From Eubacterium sp. (lineage in GTDB: Bacteria > Bacillota > Clostridia > Lachnospirales > Lachnospiraceae): a stretch of 64,000 bases of DNA. Position numbers and translations under genes: made by a program. Position 1 is the stretch's first letter; every line of letters starts with the position of its first letter. The stretch spans positions 1 to 64,000 of the forward strand of contig JAFRHL010000026.1 in NCBI GenBank assembly GCA_017433295.1, written 5' to 3'. The notes beneath the pieces were generated by a model. The model ran no database searches, was not told where the DNA came from, and worked only from the letters and a program-made list of their open reading frames with translations. Shown piece by piece: positions 23,392 through 33,515 of this stretch.

Positions 23392-26034
23392 TTATTTTTT
23401 GAGCTGGGCCAGCCTCTGGGCCACCTGCCCGGACATTGCGGTATATTTGGCCAGTTTTTCCTTTTCGGCTTCAACCTTGGACGCAGGAGCCTTGCTGACA
23501 AATCTCTCATTATTCAGCATACCTCTGGCACGTTTGATCTCACCTTCCAGACGTTTTGCCTCTTTTTCAAGACGGGCGATCTCCTTTTCCACATCCACAA
23601 GATCCGCAAAGGGAATATAAATAACCGCATCCGGAATTACAGTAGATACCGCATCCTCCGCAATACCGCTTCTGTCCTGCTGTACATACACATCACTGGC
23701 ATAACCCAGTGTGGCAAAGAATACTTTGGAATGTTCAAAGGTCTCCCTTATCTCCTCTTTTTCTGATACGACATAAACGGTTGCTTTTCTGCTGGGCGGA
23801 ACATTCATATCCGCGCGCATATTACGGATATTTCGCACTGCCGTTTTAATGATCTCAACCTCCTGCTCCTCTGACCTGAAGTTATACTCTTCCTTATAAA
23901 CGGGCCAGTCGGAGATCATAATCGACTCTTCCTCATCCTGCATGCTGCAGAAGATCTCCTCTGTAATAAAAGGCATGAAAGGATGCAGCAATTTCAATGC
24001 CGTGATCAGGACATTCTTTAAGGTAAAAAGAGCGGCGGCCTTGGTGGCATCCCCGTCATTGTACAATCTGGGTTTTACCATCTCAATATACCAGTCACAG
24101 AACTCTTCCCAGATGAAGTCATAGAGCTTGGATACAGCAATACCCAGATCATAATTCTCCATGTTTTCGGTGACTTCCTTTACCAGGGTGTTGGCCTTGG
24201 AAAGGATCCATTTATCAGCCGGGGTCAAATCCGCCTCTGTTACCCCCGACAGGTCGGCTTTTTCGATATTCATCAGCATGAAACGGGAAGCGTTCCATAC
24301 CTTATTGGCAAAGTTACGGCTGGCAAGGATCTTCTTTTCGGAAAAACGCATGTCATTACCGGGAGCATTCCCTGTCACCAGGGTAAGGCGAAGGGCATCG
24401 GCACCATACTGGTCGATTACCTCCAGGGGATCTATACCGTTCCCCAGGGACTTGCGCATCTTACGGCCCTGCTCATCCCTTACCAGGCCATGGATCAGAA
24501 CATCATGGAAGGGAGACTTCCCTGTGTGTTCATAACCCGAAAATACCATGCGGATGACCCAGAAAAAGATAATATCATATCCTGTCACCAGCACACTGGT
24601 GGGGTAGAAGTAATCCAGGTCCTCTGTCTTCTCAGGCCATCCCAGGGTGGAGAAGGGCCACAGGGCACTGGAAAACCATGTATCAAGGGTGTCCTCATCC
24701 TGCACCAGATGCCGGCAGCCGCATTTCGGACAGGCTTCGGGCATGGACCGGGCTACCACGATCTCTCCGCATTCCTGACAGTAATATGCCGGTATACGGT
24801 GTCCCCACCATAACTGCCTGGATATACACCAGTCCCGGATATTGTTAAGCCAGTGGAGATAGGTACGGTCGAAATGCTCCGGCACAAAACGTAGCTCACC
24901 GTTCTTTACAGCCGCGATTGCAGGCTTTGCCAGTTCCTCCATCTTAACAAACCACTGCTTCTTTACCATGGGCTCTACCGTGGTATGACAGCGGTCATGG
25001 GTCCCGACATTATGATCGTGCTTTTCGATCCGCACAAGATAGCCGCCTGCTTCCAGGTCTTTCACGATGGCCTCTCTGGCTTCATAACGGTCCATACCGG
25101 CGTATTTCCCGCCATTCTCATTGATGGTTCCGTCATCATTCATGATATTGATCTCCGGCAGGTCATGACGCCTTCCTACTTCAAAGTCATTGGGATCATG
25201 GGCCGGTGTGATCTTAACCGCTCCGGTCCCGAATTCTTTATCCACATAGGTGTCGGCGATCAGGGGGATCTCTTTATTCACAAGGGGAAGAAGCAGCTTC
25301 TTTCCGACAAGGTCCTTATATCTTTCGTCCTCAGGGTGAACTGCCACCGCAGTATCTCCCAGCATGGTCTCGGGTCTGGTGGTGGCTATCTCTATGCATC
25401 GGTCCGTCCCGATGACGGGGTAGTTGATATGCCAGAAATGTCCTGCCTGATCCTCATACTCCACCTCGGCATCCGAGATGGAAGTCTGACATACAGGACA
25501 CCAGTTGATGATACGGGACCCTCTGTAAATGTATCCCTTCTCATACAAACGGATAAACACTTCCTCCACTGCCCTGGAACAGCCTTCATCCAGTGTAAAA
25601 CGCTCCCTGTCCCAGTCCGCGGAGGAGCCCAGCTTCTTAAGCTGGCTGACTATGCGTCCGCCGTATTCCTCTCTCCACTCCCAGGTGCGTTTCAGGAAGC
25701 CTTCTCTTCCCAGCTCTTCCTTGTCAATTCCTTCTTCCTTTAACTTATTGATTACCTTTACCTCTGTGGCAATGCTGGCATGATCTGTGCCGGGCTGCCA
25801 CAGGGCATTATAACCCTGCATACGTTTAAAACGAATCAGGATATCCTGCAGTGTATTATCCAGGGCATGTCCCATGTGGAGCTGCCCTGTAATATTAGGC
25901 GGGGGCATGACGATGGTAAAGGGTTTTTTACTCCTGTCTGCCTCAGCATGGAAGTACTTCTTATCCATCCATTTCTGATAAAGTCTGTCTTCAATCTCCG
26001 CCGGATTGTAGGTCTTGTTCATCTGCGTTGCCAT
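23392..26034 (-). CDS. valS: Valyl-tRNA synthetase
   Basis: This 880-residue class I synthetase charges tRNA-Val. The signature HMGH is at 53-56 ([11 protein letters not shown]). The second signature reads KMRKS at 525-529 instead of the usual KMSKS: the third residue is Arg (codon CGC). The editing domain, the anticodon-binding domain and a C-terminal coiled-coil arm (about 810-880, [19 protein letters not shown]) are all present. The start ATG 26034 has AGGAGG upstream. Only 58 bases separate it from the TPR gene above, so no T-box leader can be present. Confidence 0.97.
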   Translation of the reverse strand: MATQMNKTYNPAEIEDRLYQKWMDKKYFHAEADRSKKPFTIVMPPPNITGQLHMGHALDNTLQDILIRFKRMQGYNALWQPGTDHASIATEVKVINKLKEEGIDKEELGREGFLKRTWEWREEYGGRIVSQLKKLGSSADWDRERFTLDEGCSRAVEEVFIRLYEKGYIYRGSRIINWCPVCQTSISDAEVEYEDQAGHFWHINYPVIGTDRCIEIATTRPETMLGDTAVAVHPEDERYKDLVGKKLLLPLVNKEIPLIADTYVDKEFGTGAVKITPAHDPNDFEVGRRHDLPEINIMNDDGTINENGGKYAGMDRYEAREAIVKDLEAGGYLVRIEKHDHNVGTHDRCHTTVEPMVKKQWFVKMEELAKPAIAAVKNGELRFVPEHFDRTYLHWLNNIRDWCISRQLWWGHRIPAYYCQECGEIVVARSMPEACPKCGCRHLVQDEDTLDTWFSSALWPFSTLGWPEKTEDLDYFYPTSVLVTGYDIIFFWVIRMVFSGYEHTGKSPFHDVLIHGLVRDEQGRKMRKSLGNGIDPLEVIDQYGADALRLTLVTGNAPGNDMRFSEKKILASRNFANKVWNASRFMLMNIEKADLSGVTEADLTPADKWILSKANTLVKEVTENMENYDLGIAVSKLYDFIWEEFCDWYIEMVKPRLYNDGDATKAAALFTLKNVLITALKLLHPFMPFITEEIFCSMQDEEESIMISDWPVYKEEYNFRSEEQEVEIIKTAVRNIRNMRADMNVPPSRKATVYVVSEKEEIRETFEHSKVFFATLGYASDVYVQQDRSGIAEDAVSTVIPDAVIYIPFADLVDVEKEIARLEKEAKRLEGEIKRARGMLNNERFVSKAPASKVEAEKEKLAKYTAMSGQVAQRLAQLKK

Positions 26035-26092
26035 GTTTTATCTATCCTCCTGATCTTATAGCCCGGCATATATACAGGCTATAAAATGATTA

Positions 26093-26983
26093 TTAATTAG
26101 GTCTGTTTTCTATAGTATAACTAATAGGGAGATTTGTCACGAGTAAATTTTCATCCATGTATAATTCTTTGCGGAATTCCTGCCGGAGTCCGGCAATAAA
26201 CTGTTCCAGAAGCCTCCGGGCTTCCTCCTGTCTCTCATGATCCATGAGATAACGGATCCTCTTTCCGGCTGCGGCAGCGCCGGTATAGCGAAAGCTGTCG
26301 CTGATCCCCGCAAATCTGCTCTCAAAGGATTCCGTCACCACATCGGAAACATGAAATCCCTCGATCTCTTCCCGGGCATGCTGGATATCTTCTGTAATTG
26401 CTATTACACAAAAATAATAAAACAGAGAGTCCTCACTGCCTCCATACTGGTATGCTTTCAAAAAGTCTACTTTGGCATCTTCAAAACGAAACAGTCTGAT
26501 TTTTGCTGCCGCCATGTTATGGTATACCTTTCCCTGGTTTGCGGCATCGAGGGTTTCGAATTTAAGTGCCTCTTTATAGTAAAAAACAGCCATGGAACTG
26601 CGGCCCGCCTCAAGATACATATCACCGATCCACTTGCACTGCATGGGATAAGGGGTATTCTTAAGCTCCCTGTACCTGTCCAGGATATTTCTTATGTCTT
26701 CTTCGGAAAAATAATTACCTTCTCTGAACAAGGCGGCAAAAAACTTCATCTGATCCCTGTTGGGATCTCTCATCTTCACAAGCTGCCGATACAGCTTATT
26801 AAGCTTCAGTTCATCTCTGATATACTCCAGCAGGCTCTCCTCCGGGAGTGTATAAAGATAGCACAGCATATGGCCGCTCAGATAATAGCATAATTCTTCA
26901 TAAGAGAAAACAGAGATGCCTGTTTCCGGAAAAGTATAAGGCCTTGACCCCACCTCTCCCGTACATACGATGGTTTCTTTCAT
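26093..26983 (-). CDS. TPR-like helical protein of the DUF5717 module
   Basis: This 296-residue cytoplasmic protein is mostly helical, with TPR-type repeats visible from about residue 130 (KWIGDMYLEAGRSSMAVFYY, then YHNMAAAKIRLFRFEDAKVD). The N-terminus has a short beta-rich segment (FPETGISVFSYEEL). It follows the actin-like gene by 14 bases behind AAGGAGAG and precedes valS by 58 bases. The family is not recognised. Adjacency suggests it acts with the two upstream proteins, probably as an adaptor (inference). Confidence 0.75.
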   Translation of the reverse strand: MKETIVCTGEVGSRPYTFPETGISVFSYEELCYYLSGHMLCYLYTLPEESLLEYIRDELKLNKLYRQLVKMRDPNRDQMKFFAALFREGNYFSEEDIRNILDRYRELKNTPYPMQCKWIGDMYLEAGRSSMAVFYYKEALKFETLDAANQGKVYHNMAAAKIRLFRFEDAKVDFLKAYQYGGSEDSLFYYFCVIAITEDIQHAREEIEGFHVSDVVTESFESRFAGISDSFRYTGAAAAGKRIRYLMDHERQEEARRLLEQFIAGLRQEFRKELYMDENLLVTNLPISYTIENRPN

Positions 26984-26997
26984 AGTGTTTCTCTCCT

Positions 26998-28098
26998 TCA
27001 GGTTATCAGATGGAAAGGAAATACGGTTACCTTTCCTGTAGCCGGAAACATGGATCCGAATCCCATATCTGTGATAAGGATCACTCCTGATGTAGGTGAT
27101 GTGAAATCAACCTTAATGTGAAGCCTGGTGGTCCTGGGGGGTCTTCCCGAAAGATCTCTGATCTCGCAGCTGCTGCATTCCATCTCATTTTCCCGGGAAT
27201 TGTGATAAAAGAATTCCACTTTCTGGCTTTTATCCATGATAATATCAATGGTTCCACCTGTATTATACCACTCTTTTCCGATGGTGGCGACAGGGACATA
27301 ATGAACCCGTCCCGCTTCCTGGCTGATGATTCCGATGGTATGCTGGACCATCTCCGGTCCCTGCATCAGGATCATCCCCTCTTCCATCAGGGGAACCATG
27401 CCCATTCCCAGAAGACATGCTCCGTTGGCATACAGATTCTGTCCCAGAAAAACTCTCCTGCCTGCGCAGAGATAATTAAGAGTTCTTTTCATCCAGCTGC
27501 CTTCAAAGCCTTCTCCTGTCAGATAGATGATATGAGCAGGATGCTTGACCAGATAATTCTTCATCATCCGGCTGAAATTCAGGTCCAGTTCCGGGGAGTC
27601 CTCCTGAATATCATATTCTGTGGTATCTATTTCACTTAAGACGGCCCTGTAGGCCCTCTGCCTGGCACGCCGGATCTGTTCTATAAAAATGCAGGAAAGC
27701 CTGCCCCCAGAGTATTCCAGCAGCATGGTGTTCCTGTCCCAGACAGCCCGTTCCTGATGGAAAACATACTCCACAAAAGCCCGGAACCTGGTAATAACAT
27801 TGACCCTGTGATACTTTGTAAAACTTTCTCCCAGGATTCTGGCCAGGGCCCTGCGGGCATCAGGATCTGTATCCTCCATAGAGAAATTCACTTCCTGAAA
27901 TGTATCCCATGCCAGCTGGTTTGTTTCCATATATTTTAGGACAAGGTCGATCCCGGCGCTGATATAATCCTTTTCATCCGGCACAAGGGGAAAGCTTTCC
28001 TCCGCCATTTCTCCCGGACCTTCATCAAAGATACTCAGCCGGACTGCATTTTTTCCCAAATCAATTCCTGCAAACTGCCGTGTCTTCAGTTGTTCCAT
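26998..28098 (-). CDS. Actin/Hsp70-fold-like protein (DUF5716-like)
   Basis: This 366-residue protein starts with a phosphate-1-like motif, FAGIDLGKNAVRLSIF (residues 9-24), the hallmark of the actin/Hsp70/sugar-kinase fold, and has a second glycine-containing motif HIIYLTGEGFEGSWM in the C-terminal half, where the adenosine motif is expected. No peptide-binding domain follows, so it is not a DnaK. From memory it corresponds to the Lachnospiraceae family DUF5716. It follows the DUF5717-like gene by 18 bases. Nucleotide binding is likely but the fold call is by eye; its biological role is unknown. Confidence 0.72.
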   Translation of the reverse strand: MEQLKTRQFAGIDLGKNAVRLSIFDEGPGEMAEESFPLVPDEKDYISAGIDLVLKYMETNQLAWDTFQEVNFSMEDTDPDARRALARILGESFTKYHRVNVITRFRAFVEYVFHQERAVWDRNTMLLEYSGGRLSCIFIEQIRRARQRAYRAVLSEIDTTEYDIQEDSPELDLNFSRMMKNYLVKHPAHIIYLTGEGFEGSWMKRTLNYLCAGRRVFLGQNLYANGACLLGMGMVPLMEEGMILMQGPEMVQHTIGIISQEAGRVHYVPVATIGKEWYNTGGTIDIIMDKSQKVEFFYHNSRENEMECSSCEIRDLSGRPPRTTRLHIKVDFTSPTSGVILITDMGFGSMFPATGKVTVFPFHLIT

Positions 28099-28116
28099 AA
28101 TAACCTCTACTTAATA

Positions 28117-31100
28117 CTATAACAATGTTATAAACTCATCAGCAAAAAATGCTTTCAAAAGGTATTTCTCCAGTTCGGAATAACTGTCTTCTCCCGTAAG
28201 ATGATTCAGTTCAAAGAATCTGCTGTCCTCCCCCTCATATTCAAAGGTCTCAAACAGGATATCCTCCTCATTCTGAACCGGTTCTCCGTCTGCCTCCAGC
28301 CGGTAATTAACATGATCTCTCTGGTAAAAGTGAAGGGAAGTAATATACAGGCCGGGCAGCACCTCCAGCAGGTGTTTTTCTCTTGTGTCTCCGCTTTCCC
28401 CTTCAATCCTGTAATATAAGATAATATTCCTTTTTTCTCCGCCTTTATAAGTAAGGAAGGTCCTCTCGCTGTAATCAATGGGAAAGGATACCCATTCCCT
28501 GTAGGCCTGATATACGGGCAGATAAAATTCTTCCTTCAGGAACTCATTCACAACCATGGAGGCTGCCTCCTGAATCTGTTCATGATATCCCGTCTTATCT
28601 GCAAAATAATACAGAAATCTGACCTTACTTCTTTTATCCTTTATTCTTCCATTTAAGATCTCCCTGCCGATAATAACATGGATGGACTCCGGCAGGACCA
28701 TATCCTTGTAAAGCTCCATGTCGGAAAGATGCTTAAGGTATTCTTCCGTCAGGGGATCTGAAGGCATACTGTCATAAAAAGACTCAAAAACAGGAAATAC
28801 TCCTTCTGTGTTATTACCGGTAAACATACTCTGGCGCAGGATCTTTCTCTCAAATTCTGCTGTTTCAAGCTCCATTTTCCGGCTCCGCTCCCAGATGATC
28901 AGGAGGTCCTCCAGCTCACCATCGAAGAAAGCCATAAGGTAGCTTAATGTGTCCCGATTATATTTTTTGCGCAGGAAGGCGGACCAGGCAAGGGATAATG
29001 TCATCTCTTCCTTGTTATCTTTATTGCGTTTCACCCCGAAGGTCGCCAGCTTTAACTGCTTGGCGGCTCCCATGATATGAGTTCCGTACAGTTCTATACC
29101 GAAAAATGCATTCTCCGTCATTCCGGCTTCCATATAATAATCCATCAGCTTTTTGCGGAATCCGGGCGAAATACCTGAATAATCTGTTTTCTCCAGCCAC
29201 CTGGCCAGTTCCTTTTTATCCTGATGGTCTTCATAATATTTCAGCAGCTTTTCCAGGGCCCTTGACTGCATCCAGGGCTGATAATCCTCATTAAAGGCAA
29301 TATTTCGCAGGACAGGCAGTTCTTCGGCTGTGACCGGCTCATCCACCTTATCGGAAAGGTTCTGCAGGATCTTTCTGTTGGAAAGATTATGAAGGATCCA
29401 TTCCTCCGGCATCTGCTCCGGCTTCAGGAAGGACCGGACTTCATATCTGATCCCGGTAACATAGCGCTGTTCCGAAGAATCCACAAAATAGATAACGGCT
29501 CTCCGGTTTACAAGCTGTACATAACTGCTTCCTCCGGAGAAAGGATAATAATTCTCCTCACCGGTCTCGGGATTGCCGATATAAAGGCCGATGATCCCCG
29601 GATTCATGCAGCGGATCTTCCGGAAAAATAATACATCACAGACCGCCTTTGCATTTTCGGGCTTTTCCAGGATCTCCTTCTGAAAATGTGTGTAAAGAAA
29701 AGCCAGATGTTCGTTCATATGTCCTTTAAGAAGCTGCTCTTCTACAAAGGGGATCATCTTGGAATAATAAGCTCCGAAGACTTCTTCATAGGAATCCCTG
29801 TTCTTTAAAATGTTCGTATATAAATATGCTTTTTCCACATAGTCAAGGCTGTTGCTGTAGGTAAAATAGATGAGGACCCTCTGGGGTATCTTTTCATATC
29901 TGGTAAAATCCATGCTTCTTATGAAAAACTCATTCAGGCCGATTATCTTAAGATTGGCCTGCACCGCGTCATAAAAATATTCATGGAATTCCTTTCCGGT
30001 TTTATTTCCTTTAATCAGAAGTGAACAGATCACCTGAAGGAATTGCTCATCCGGTTCCACCTTATAAAGCCTCTCAGCCACAGAAAATATGGACCGGCTG
30101 TAAAATTTCAGTTTCAGTGCCAGTCTCGCAAACTGGTAAGCCAGTGACATGGAGACAAAGCCATACCGGACGCCCCAGCGGAATACGCTGATCTCAAAGG
30201 CGCCGGCCTCCTCCATGTAATTGGGGTTCTCGTTCAATATCTCACAGGCTTCAAAATACAGCAGGCAGCTGTTATTTCCCGACTGGAACAGTTGTCTGAT
30301 GGTATCATACTGCAGCCTTTTATTGTAAACATACTCTCTGTCCAGATAGATCAGCATCCACAGTGCTTCCGCTTTATAGTCACTGGACTCATAAAAACTT
30401 CGAATGGAAGCCACCGCCTCCCCGATGGTCTCCGGAGTGCGGTAGATCATTGCTTTCAGATAAAGCAGATAATGGGCCGCCAGGGGAGGAAAGGGCCTTT
30501 CTTCCTGATATGCTTCTATCTCTTTCTCAAGCTCTTTTGCCTGGTCGACGGACTGCTCCATCAATAGCAGCTGAATCAGGTAGAGCTTCCAGACCTTATC
30601 TTCTGTCAGGTAAAGCAGGTCCTCCAGAGTATGATGGGCTTCCTGGGCAAAATCCTCAAAACCGATACTGCCGGTCCGAAAGTAAAGGTAATTGTGCATC
30701 AGTTCAGCCTTAAGCTGCTTAATGCTGACTTCATTCCTTTTCTCCTTCCCGGGATCCGCCCCCTTCTCCCACCATTCCACATTAATAAGCAGGTCCTGCC
30801 TGATGGTGCTAATATGGATAATATCCGATCCGGATGTCCTTTTCTGATTTTTCTCTATGAGAACCTCAAGGGTATTCTCATGAAAGTCTTCACTGGAAAA
30901 ACGTTCTGCGGACAATCTGACCTGGTTTCTTTCCGTAAAGATCCTTCCTTCCAGATAGCCCGGTCCCGAAAGCTTTAATACCAGCTTCCCGCTTTCTTCC
31001 CCTTCATTTAAAAAGATCGATTTCTCTTCGGTCTCTATGGAAATCTGCTCTTTATATCCTGCAGCAGTCATGAATTCTTCCAGGATCAGGGGCTTTGAAC

Positions 31101-31623
31101 GGCTTTTCATCAGGCTGTGATATAAAGCCCTCTTTTCGGGATCGTGTTTTAAAAAGACCTCCGGAAAACTGGACAGAAAAAACAATTCCATGGCCTCCCG
31201 GGGATACTGCGCATATAACCGGGCAAATTCTTCCATGGAAGATATTCTCCCCACAGACGTCTCTGCAGATTTGGGGACCACCCGGATCCGGTAGGGAATA
31301 TTAAACTCTCCGCCGTTGGTCAAGATGACAAAGTCACCTTCAAACTCGCTGCCGGCAACGGACAGCTTCCCTTTAAAATAATACTTTATCTCTGTTTTCA
31401 CACCGGAAATCTCTGCTTTATCGACACCCAGCTTATCATTGGTGGAAAAGACATGGCCCCGGACCGGAACCTGATTCTCACTGATCACAAGAAAAGAATT
31501 CTTATATACTTTCCCTTCCTCGATCTCAATATCCAGATTAGTCACCGAAATAGTAACCTGGGGTTTGATAAATGCCTGATTCTCTGTTTCGTAATATTTC
31601 TTTTCTTTCAACTTTATCACCAA
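28117..31623 (-). CDS. Giant solenoid protein (DUF5717-like)
   Basis: This 1168-residue protein starts 6 bases after the subtilase stop. Residues 1 to about 270 are beta-rich, with two Ig-like segments (VTISVTNLDIEIEEG, and KLVLKLSGPGYLEGRIF). The central 300-950 region is a long alpha-helical solenoid reminiscent of TPR arrays, and the C-terminal 150 residues return to beta structure. There is no signal peptide or membrane helix, so it is cytoplasmic. The size and neighbours fit the uncharacterised family DUF5717. The ribosome-binding site is weak (GGGA), suggesting coupling to the upstream gene. A large scaffold working with the actin-like protein is my inference. Confidence 0.75.
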   Translation of the reverse strand: MVIKLKEKKYYETENQAFIKPQVTISVTNLDIEIEEGKVYKNSFLVISENQVPVRGHVFSTNDKLGVDKAEISGVKTEIKYYFKGKLSVAGSEFEGDFVILTNGGEFNIPYRIRVVPKSAETSVGRISSMEEFARLYAQYPREAMELFFLSSFPEVFLKHDPEKRALYHSLMKSRSKPLILEEFMTAAGYKEQISIETEEKSIFLNEGEESGKLVLKLSGPGYLEGRIFTERNQVRLSAERFSSEDFHENTLEVLIEKNQKRTSGSDIIHISTIRQDLLINVEWWEKGADPGKEKRNEVSIKQLKAELMHNYLYFRTGSIGFEDFAQEAHHTLEDLLYLTEDKVWKLYLIQLLLMEQSVDQAKELEKEIEAYQEERPFPPLAAHYLLYLKAMIYRTPETIGEAVASIRSFYESSDYKAEALWMLIYLDREYVYNKRLQYDTIRQLFQSGNNSCLLYFEACEILNENPNYMEEAGAFEISVFRWGVRYGFVSMSLAYQFARLALKLKFYSRSIFSVAERLYKVEPDEQFLQVICSLLIKGNKTGKEFHEYFYDAVQANLKIIGLNEFFIRSMDFTRYEKIPQRVLIYFTYSNSLDYVEKAYLYTNILKNRDSYEEVFGAYYSKMIPFVEEQLLKGHMNEHLAFLYTHFQKEILEKPENAKAVCDVLFFRKIRCMNPGIIGLYIGNPETGEENYYPFSGGSSYVQLVNRRAVIYFVDSSEQRYVTGIRYEVRSFLKPEQMPEEWILHNLSNRKILQNLSDKVDEPVTAEELPVLRNIAFNEDYQPWMQSRALEKLLKYYEDHQDKKELARWLEKTDYSGISPGFRKKLMDYYMEAGMTENAFFGIELYGTHIMGAAKQLKLATFGVKRNKDNKEEMTLSLAWSAFLRKKYNRDTLSYLMAFFDGELEDLLIIWERSRKMELETAEFERKILRQSMFTGNNTEGVFPVFESFYDSMPSDPLTEEYLKHLSDMELYKDMVLPESIHVIIGREILNGRIKDKRSKVRFLYYFADKTGYHEQIQEAASMVVNEFLKEEFYLPVYQAYREWVSFPIDYSERTFLTYKGGEKRNIILYYRIEGESGDTREKHLLEVLPGLYITSLHFYQRDHVNYRLEADGEPVQNEEDILFETFEYEGEDSRFFELNHLTGEDSYSELEKYLLKAFFADEFITLL

Positions 31624-31629
31624 TCCCGT

Positions 31630-33489
31630 TTATTTCGTCCTCAATATCCCTTTTCCCTGACTGCTTCTTCCTGCCCGCTTGCCAAAGATGGCCTTTACCT
31701 TGTAAGTATATTTCTTCCCTCCGGACACTTTGCTGTCCACAAAGGTCTGCTTACCGGAGGATGTCTCGCCGATTTTCGTGGTTCTTCCCCCGGCCACTTT
31801 ACGATAGATGATATATTTTTTTGCTGTCTTTATTTTCTTCCAGCTGATCAGGATACCTCTCTTTTTATTTGCCAGGCTGATCGTAAAGCCTTGCCCGGAT
31901 TTCTTCTTTGCGGCAGGATCGGATTTTATCAGTCCTTTGCTGAAAAGATTTCCCATCTTCGGGCATCCCCAGCCGAAATATTTATCTTTTCCTTTAGTTC
32001 CCAGATCCACCGACATGCTTCTTAGCTGCTTTTCCACCCTTGCTGTGGATATTCCGGGATTCATCATTTTTATATAAGCTATGGCAGCAGACACATGAGG
32101 TACTGCCATGGAGGTCCCGGTCATATAAGCAAACTGTCCCTTTACATAGGCACTTACTATCTGCGTCCCGGGTGCGGCAAAATCTACTGTATTACCATAG
32201 TTTGAATAATATTTCCTCTTTCCTGTCTGTCTGCTGATAAAGCTTCCCCGGCCGCCATTGGAATTGATGGCGGAAACTATGATGGGTATCCCTGTATTGG
32301 CCGGATACGAGTACTTTATGCTTACCCCGTCGTTTCCTGCTGCCGAACAGACCGGGATCCCCCTTTGACGGGCTTTTTTTAAAATTCCATTCAGGTATTT
32401 ATACCGGCAGGCCCTTTTTCCTGTCACACCCATACTGAGATTAATAACCTGGACTTTTTTTCTTACTGCGTAACGTAAGGCGTTCCTGATCAGGTAAAGG
32501 CTTGCTCTCCCCCTTTTATCGGTAACCTTCAGGGCTAATATTTTGACATTTTCCGGGGTCGCATCCGCTATGATCCCTGATACATGGGTACCGTGGCCGA
32601 TGGAGTCGGAAACATCCGTATTGGCAGCGGCAAAGTTATAACTGTCACTCCGTATCCGGTCTCCTTCAAACAGGAAATAGGACCTGTTCACTCCGGAGTC
32701 AATCACGGCTACGGTCACCTGCTTGTTATAACCATAATAGGCTGCCCTGCTCTTTAACTGGTTCATCTGCATGTACCTGTTCCCCCAGGACAGGCAGAAG
32801 GCCGCAGGCGGCAGTAAGCCGGTCTCCGAGCTCTTGAGGATATCTCCAAAATAATAAAGCTCATCTACAAAGCAGCGGGAGCTTCCATATTTCCTGCATG
32901 CCCTGTTATAGGCCTCCCTTGTCTGCTCCTGGGTCTCAAACTCCAGAATGGTCTCGGAATCTGCCCTGTTATAATAAACCCGGGAAGCGCCCAGCAGATC
33001 TCTCGTAAGGATCCTGTCAATGATCAGACGCTTTGTCTGGTAAGGGGCCTTTACCTCAATGTCTCCCTGTTCATTTTTCTCAACCTGGTAAATCGTTTCG
33101 GGGTCATTTTTCTCCAGATAGCTTTTCAGGGCTGCTTCTGACTGCAGCGCCTGTCTTGCATCCCCCCTGCTGGTATTAAATTCCTCCTCCAGACGCTCTG
33201 TTTCCCCGTCCTTCCTGATCTCTGTGTCTGATGTGTCTGAAATGAGGATACTCCCAAATTCTTCCTTCCCCTGTTCAGAATACAGGGTCTCTGATATTTC
33301 TTTGTAATCTGATAATTCCTCGATTCGCTCCGGACCACTTTCCTCTGTCCCGGCGGCTTCTTCGGTCTTTATACTCTGCGTCAGGTCATCTGCTGCCCTT
33401 ACCGCAATACTGCAGACCGGAACCCGGAAAAGAGCTGCAAGCAGGCAAAATAATACAAGTATATAATAAACAGTCTTTTTATTATTCAT
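31630..33489 (-). CDS. Secreted subtilisin-family serine protease with C-terminal FnIII-like domain
   Basis: This 619-residue protein has a signal peptide (KKTVYYILVLFCLLAALF) and a pro-region to about residue 200, then an S8 peptidase domain with the triad Asp264 (VAVIDSG), His299 (GHGTHVSG) and Ser460 (GTSMAVPH). After about residue 545 comes a fibronectin type III-like module (ISWKKIKTAKKYIIYRK). I chose ATG 33489 with GGGAGA 5 bases upstream; a TTG at 33519 overlapping dus is possible. The catalytic residues are intact. It sits between dus and the DUF5717-like gene with almost no spacing, so it is co-transcribed with a cytoplasmic module, an odd pairing. Confidence 0.9.
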   Translation of the reverse strand: MNNKKTVYYILVLFCLLAALFRVPVCSIAVRAADDLTQSIKTEEAAGTEESGPERIEELSDYKEISETLYSEQGKEEFGSILISDTSDTEIRKDGETERLEEEFNTSRGDARQALQSEAALKSYLEKNDPETIYQVEKNEQGDIEVKAPYQTKRLIIDRILTRDLLGASRVYYNRADSETILEFETQEQTREAYNRACRKYGSSRCFVDELYYFGDILKSSETGLLPPAAFCLSWGNRYMQMNQLKSRAAYYGYNKQVTVAVIDSGVNRSYFLFEGDRIRSDSYNFAAANTDVSDSIGHGTHVSGIIADATPENVKILALKVTDKRGRASLYLIRNALRYAVRKKVQVINLSMGVTGKRACRYKYLNGILKKARQRGIPVCSAAGNDGVSIKYSYPANTGIPIIVSAINSNGGRGSFISRQTGKRKYYSNYGNTVDFAAPGTQIVSAYVKGQFAYMTGTSMAVPHVSAAIAYIKMMNPGISTARVEKQLRSMSVDLGTKGKDKYFGWGCPKMGNLFSKGLIKSDPAAKKKSGQGFTISLANKKRGILISWKKIKTAKKYIIYRKVAGGRTTKIGETSSGKQTFVDSKVSGGKKYTYKVKAIFGKRAGRSSQGKGILRTK

Positions 33490-33515
33490 TTCTGTCTCCC
33501 GCAGCCTGTGCTGTA

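Noticed and set aside
24985-25743. 252-codon plus-strand frame opposite valS
   Set aside because: Antisense shadow of valS.
26035-26092. T-box leader before valS
   Set aside because: The gap is only 58 bases and shows no T-box sequence or terminator.
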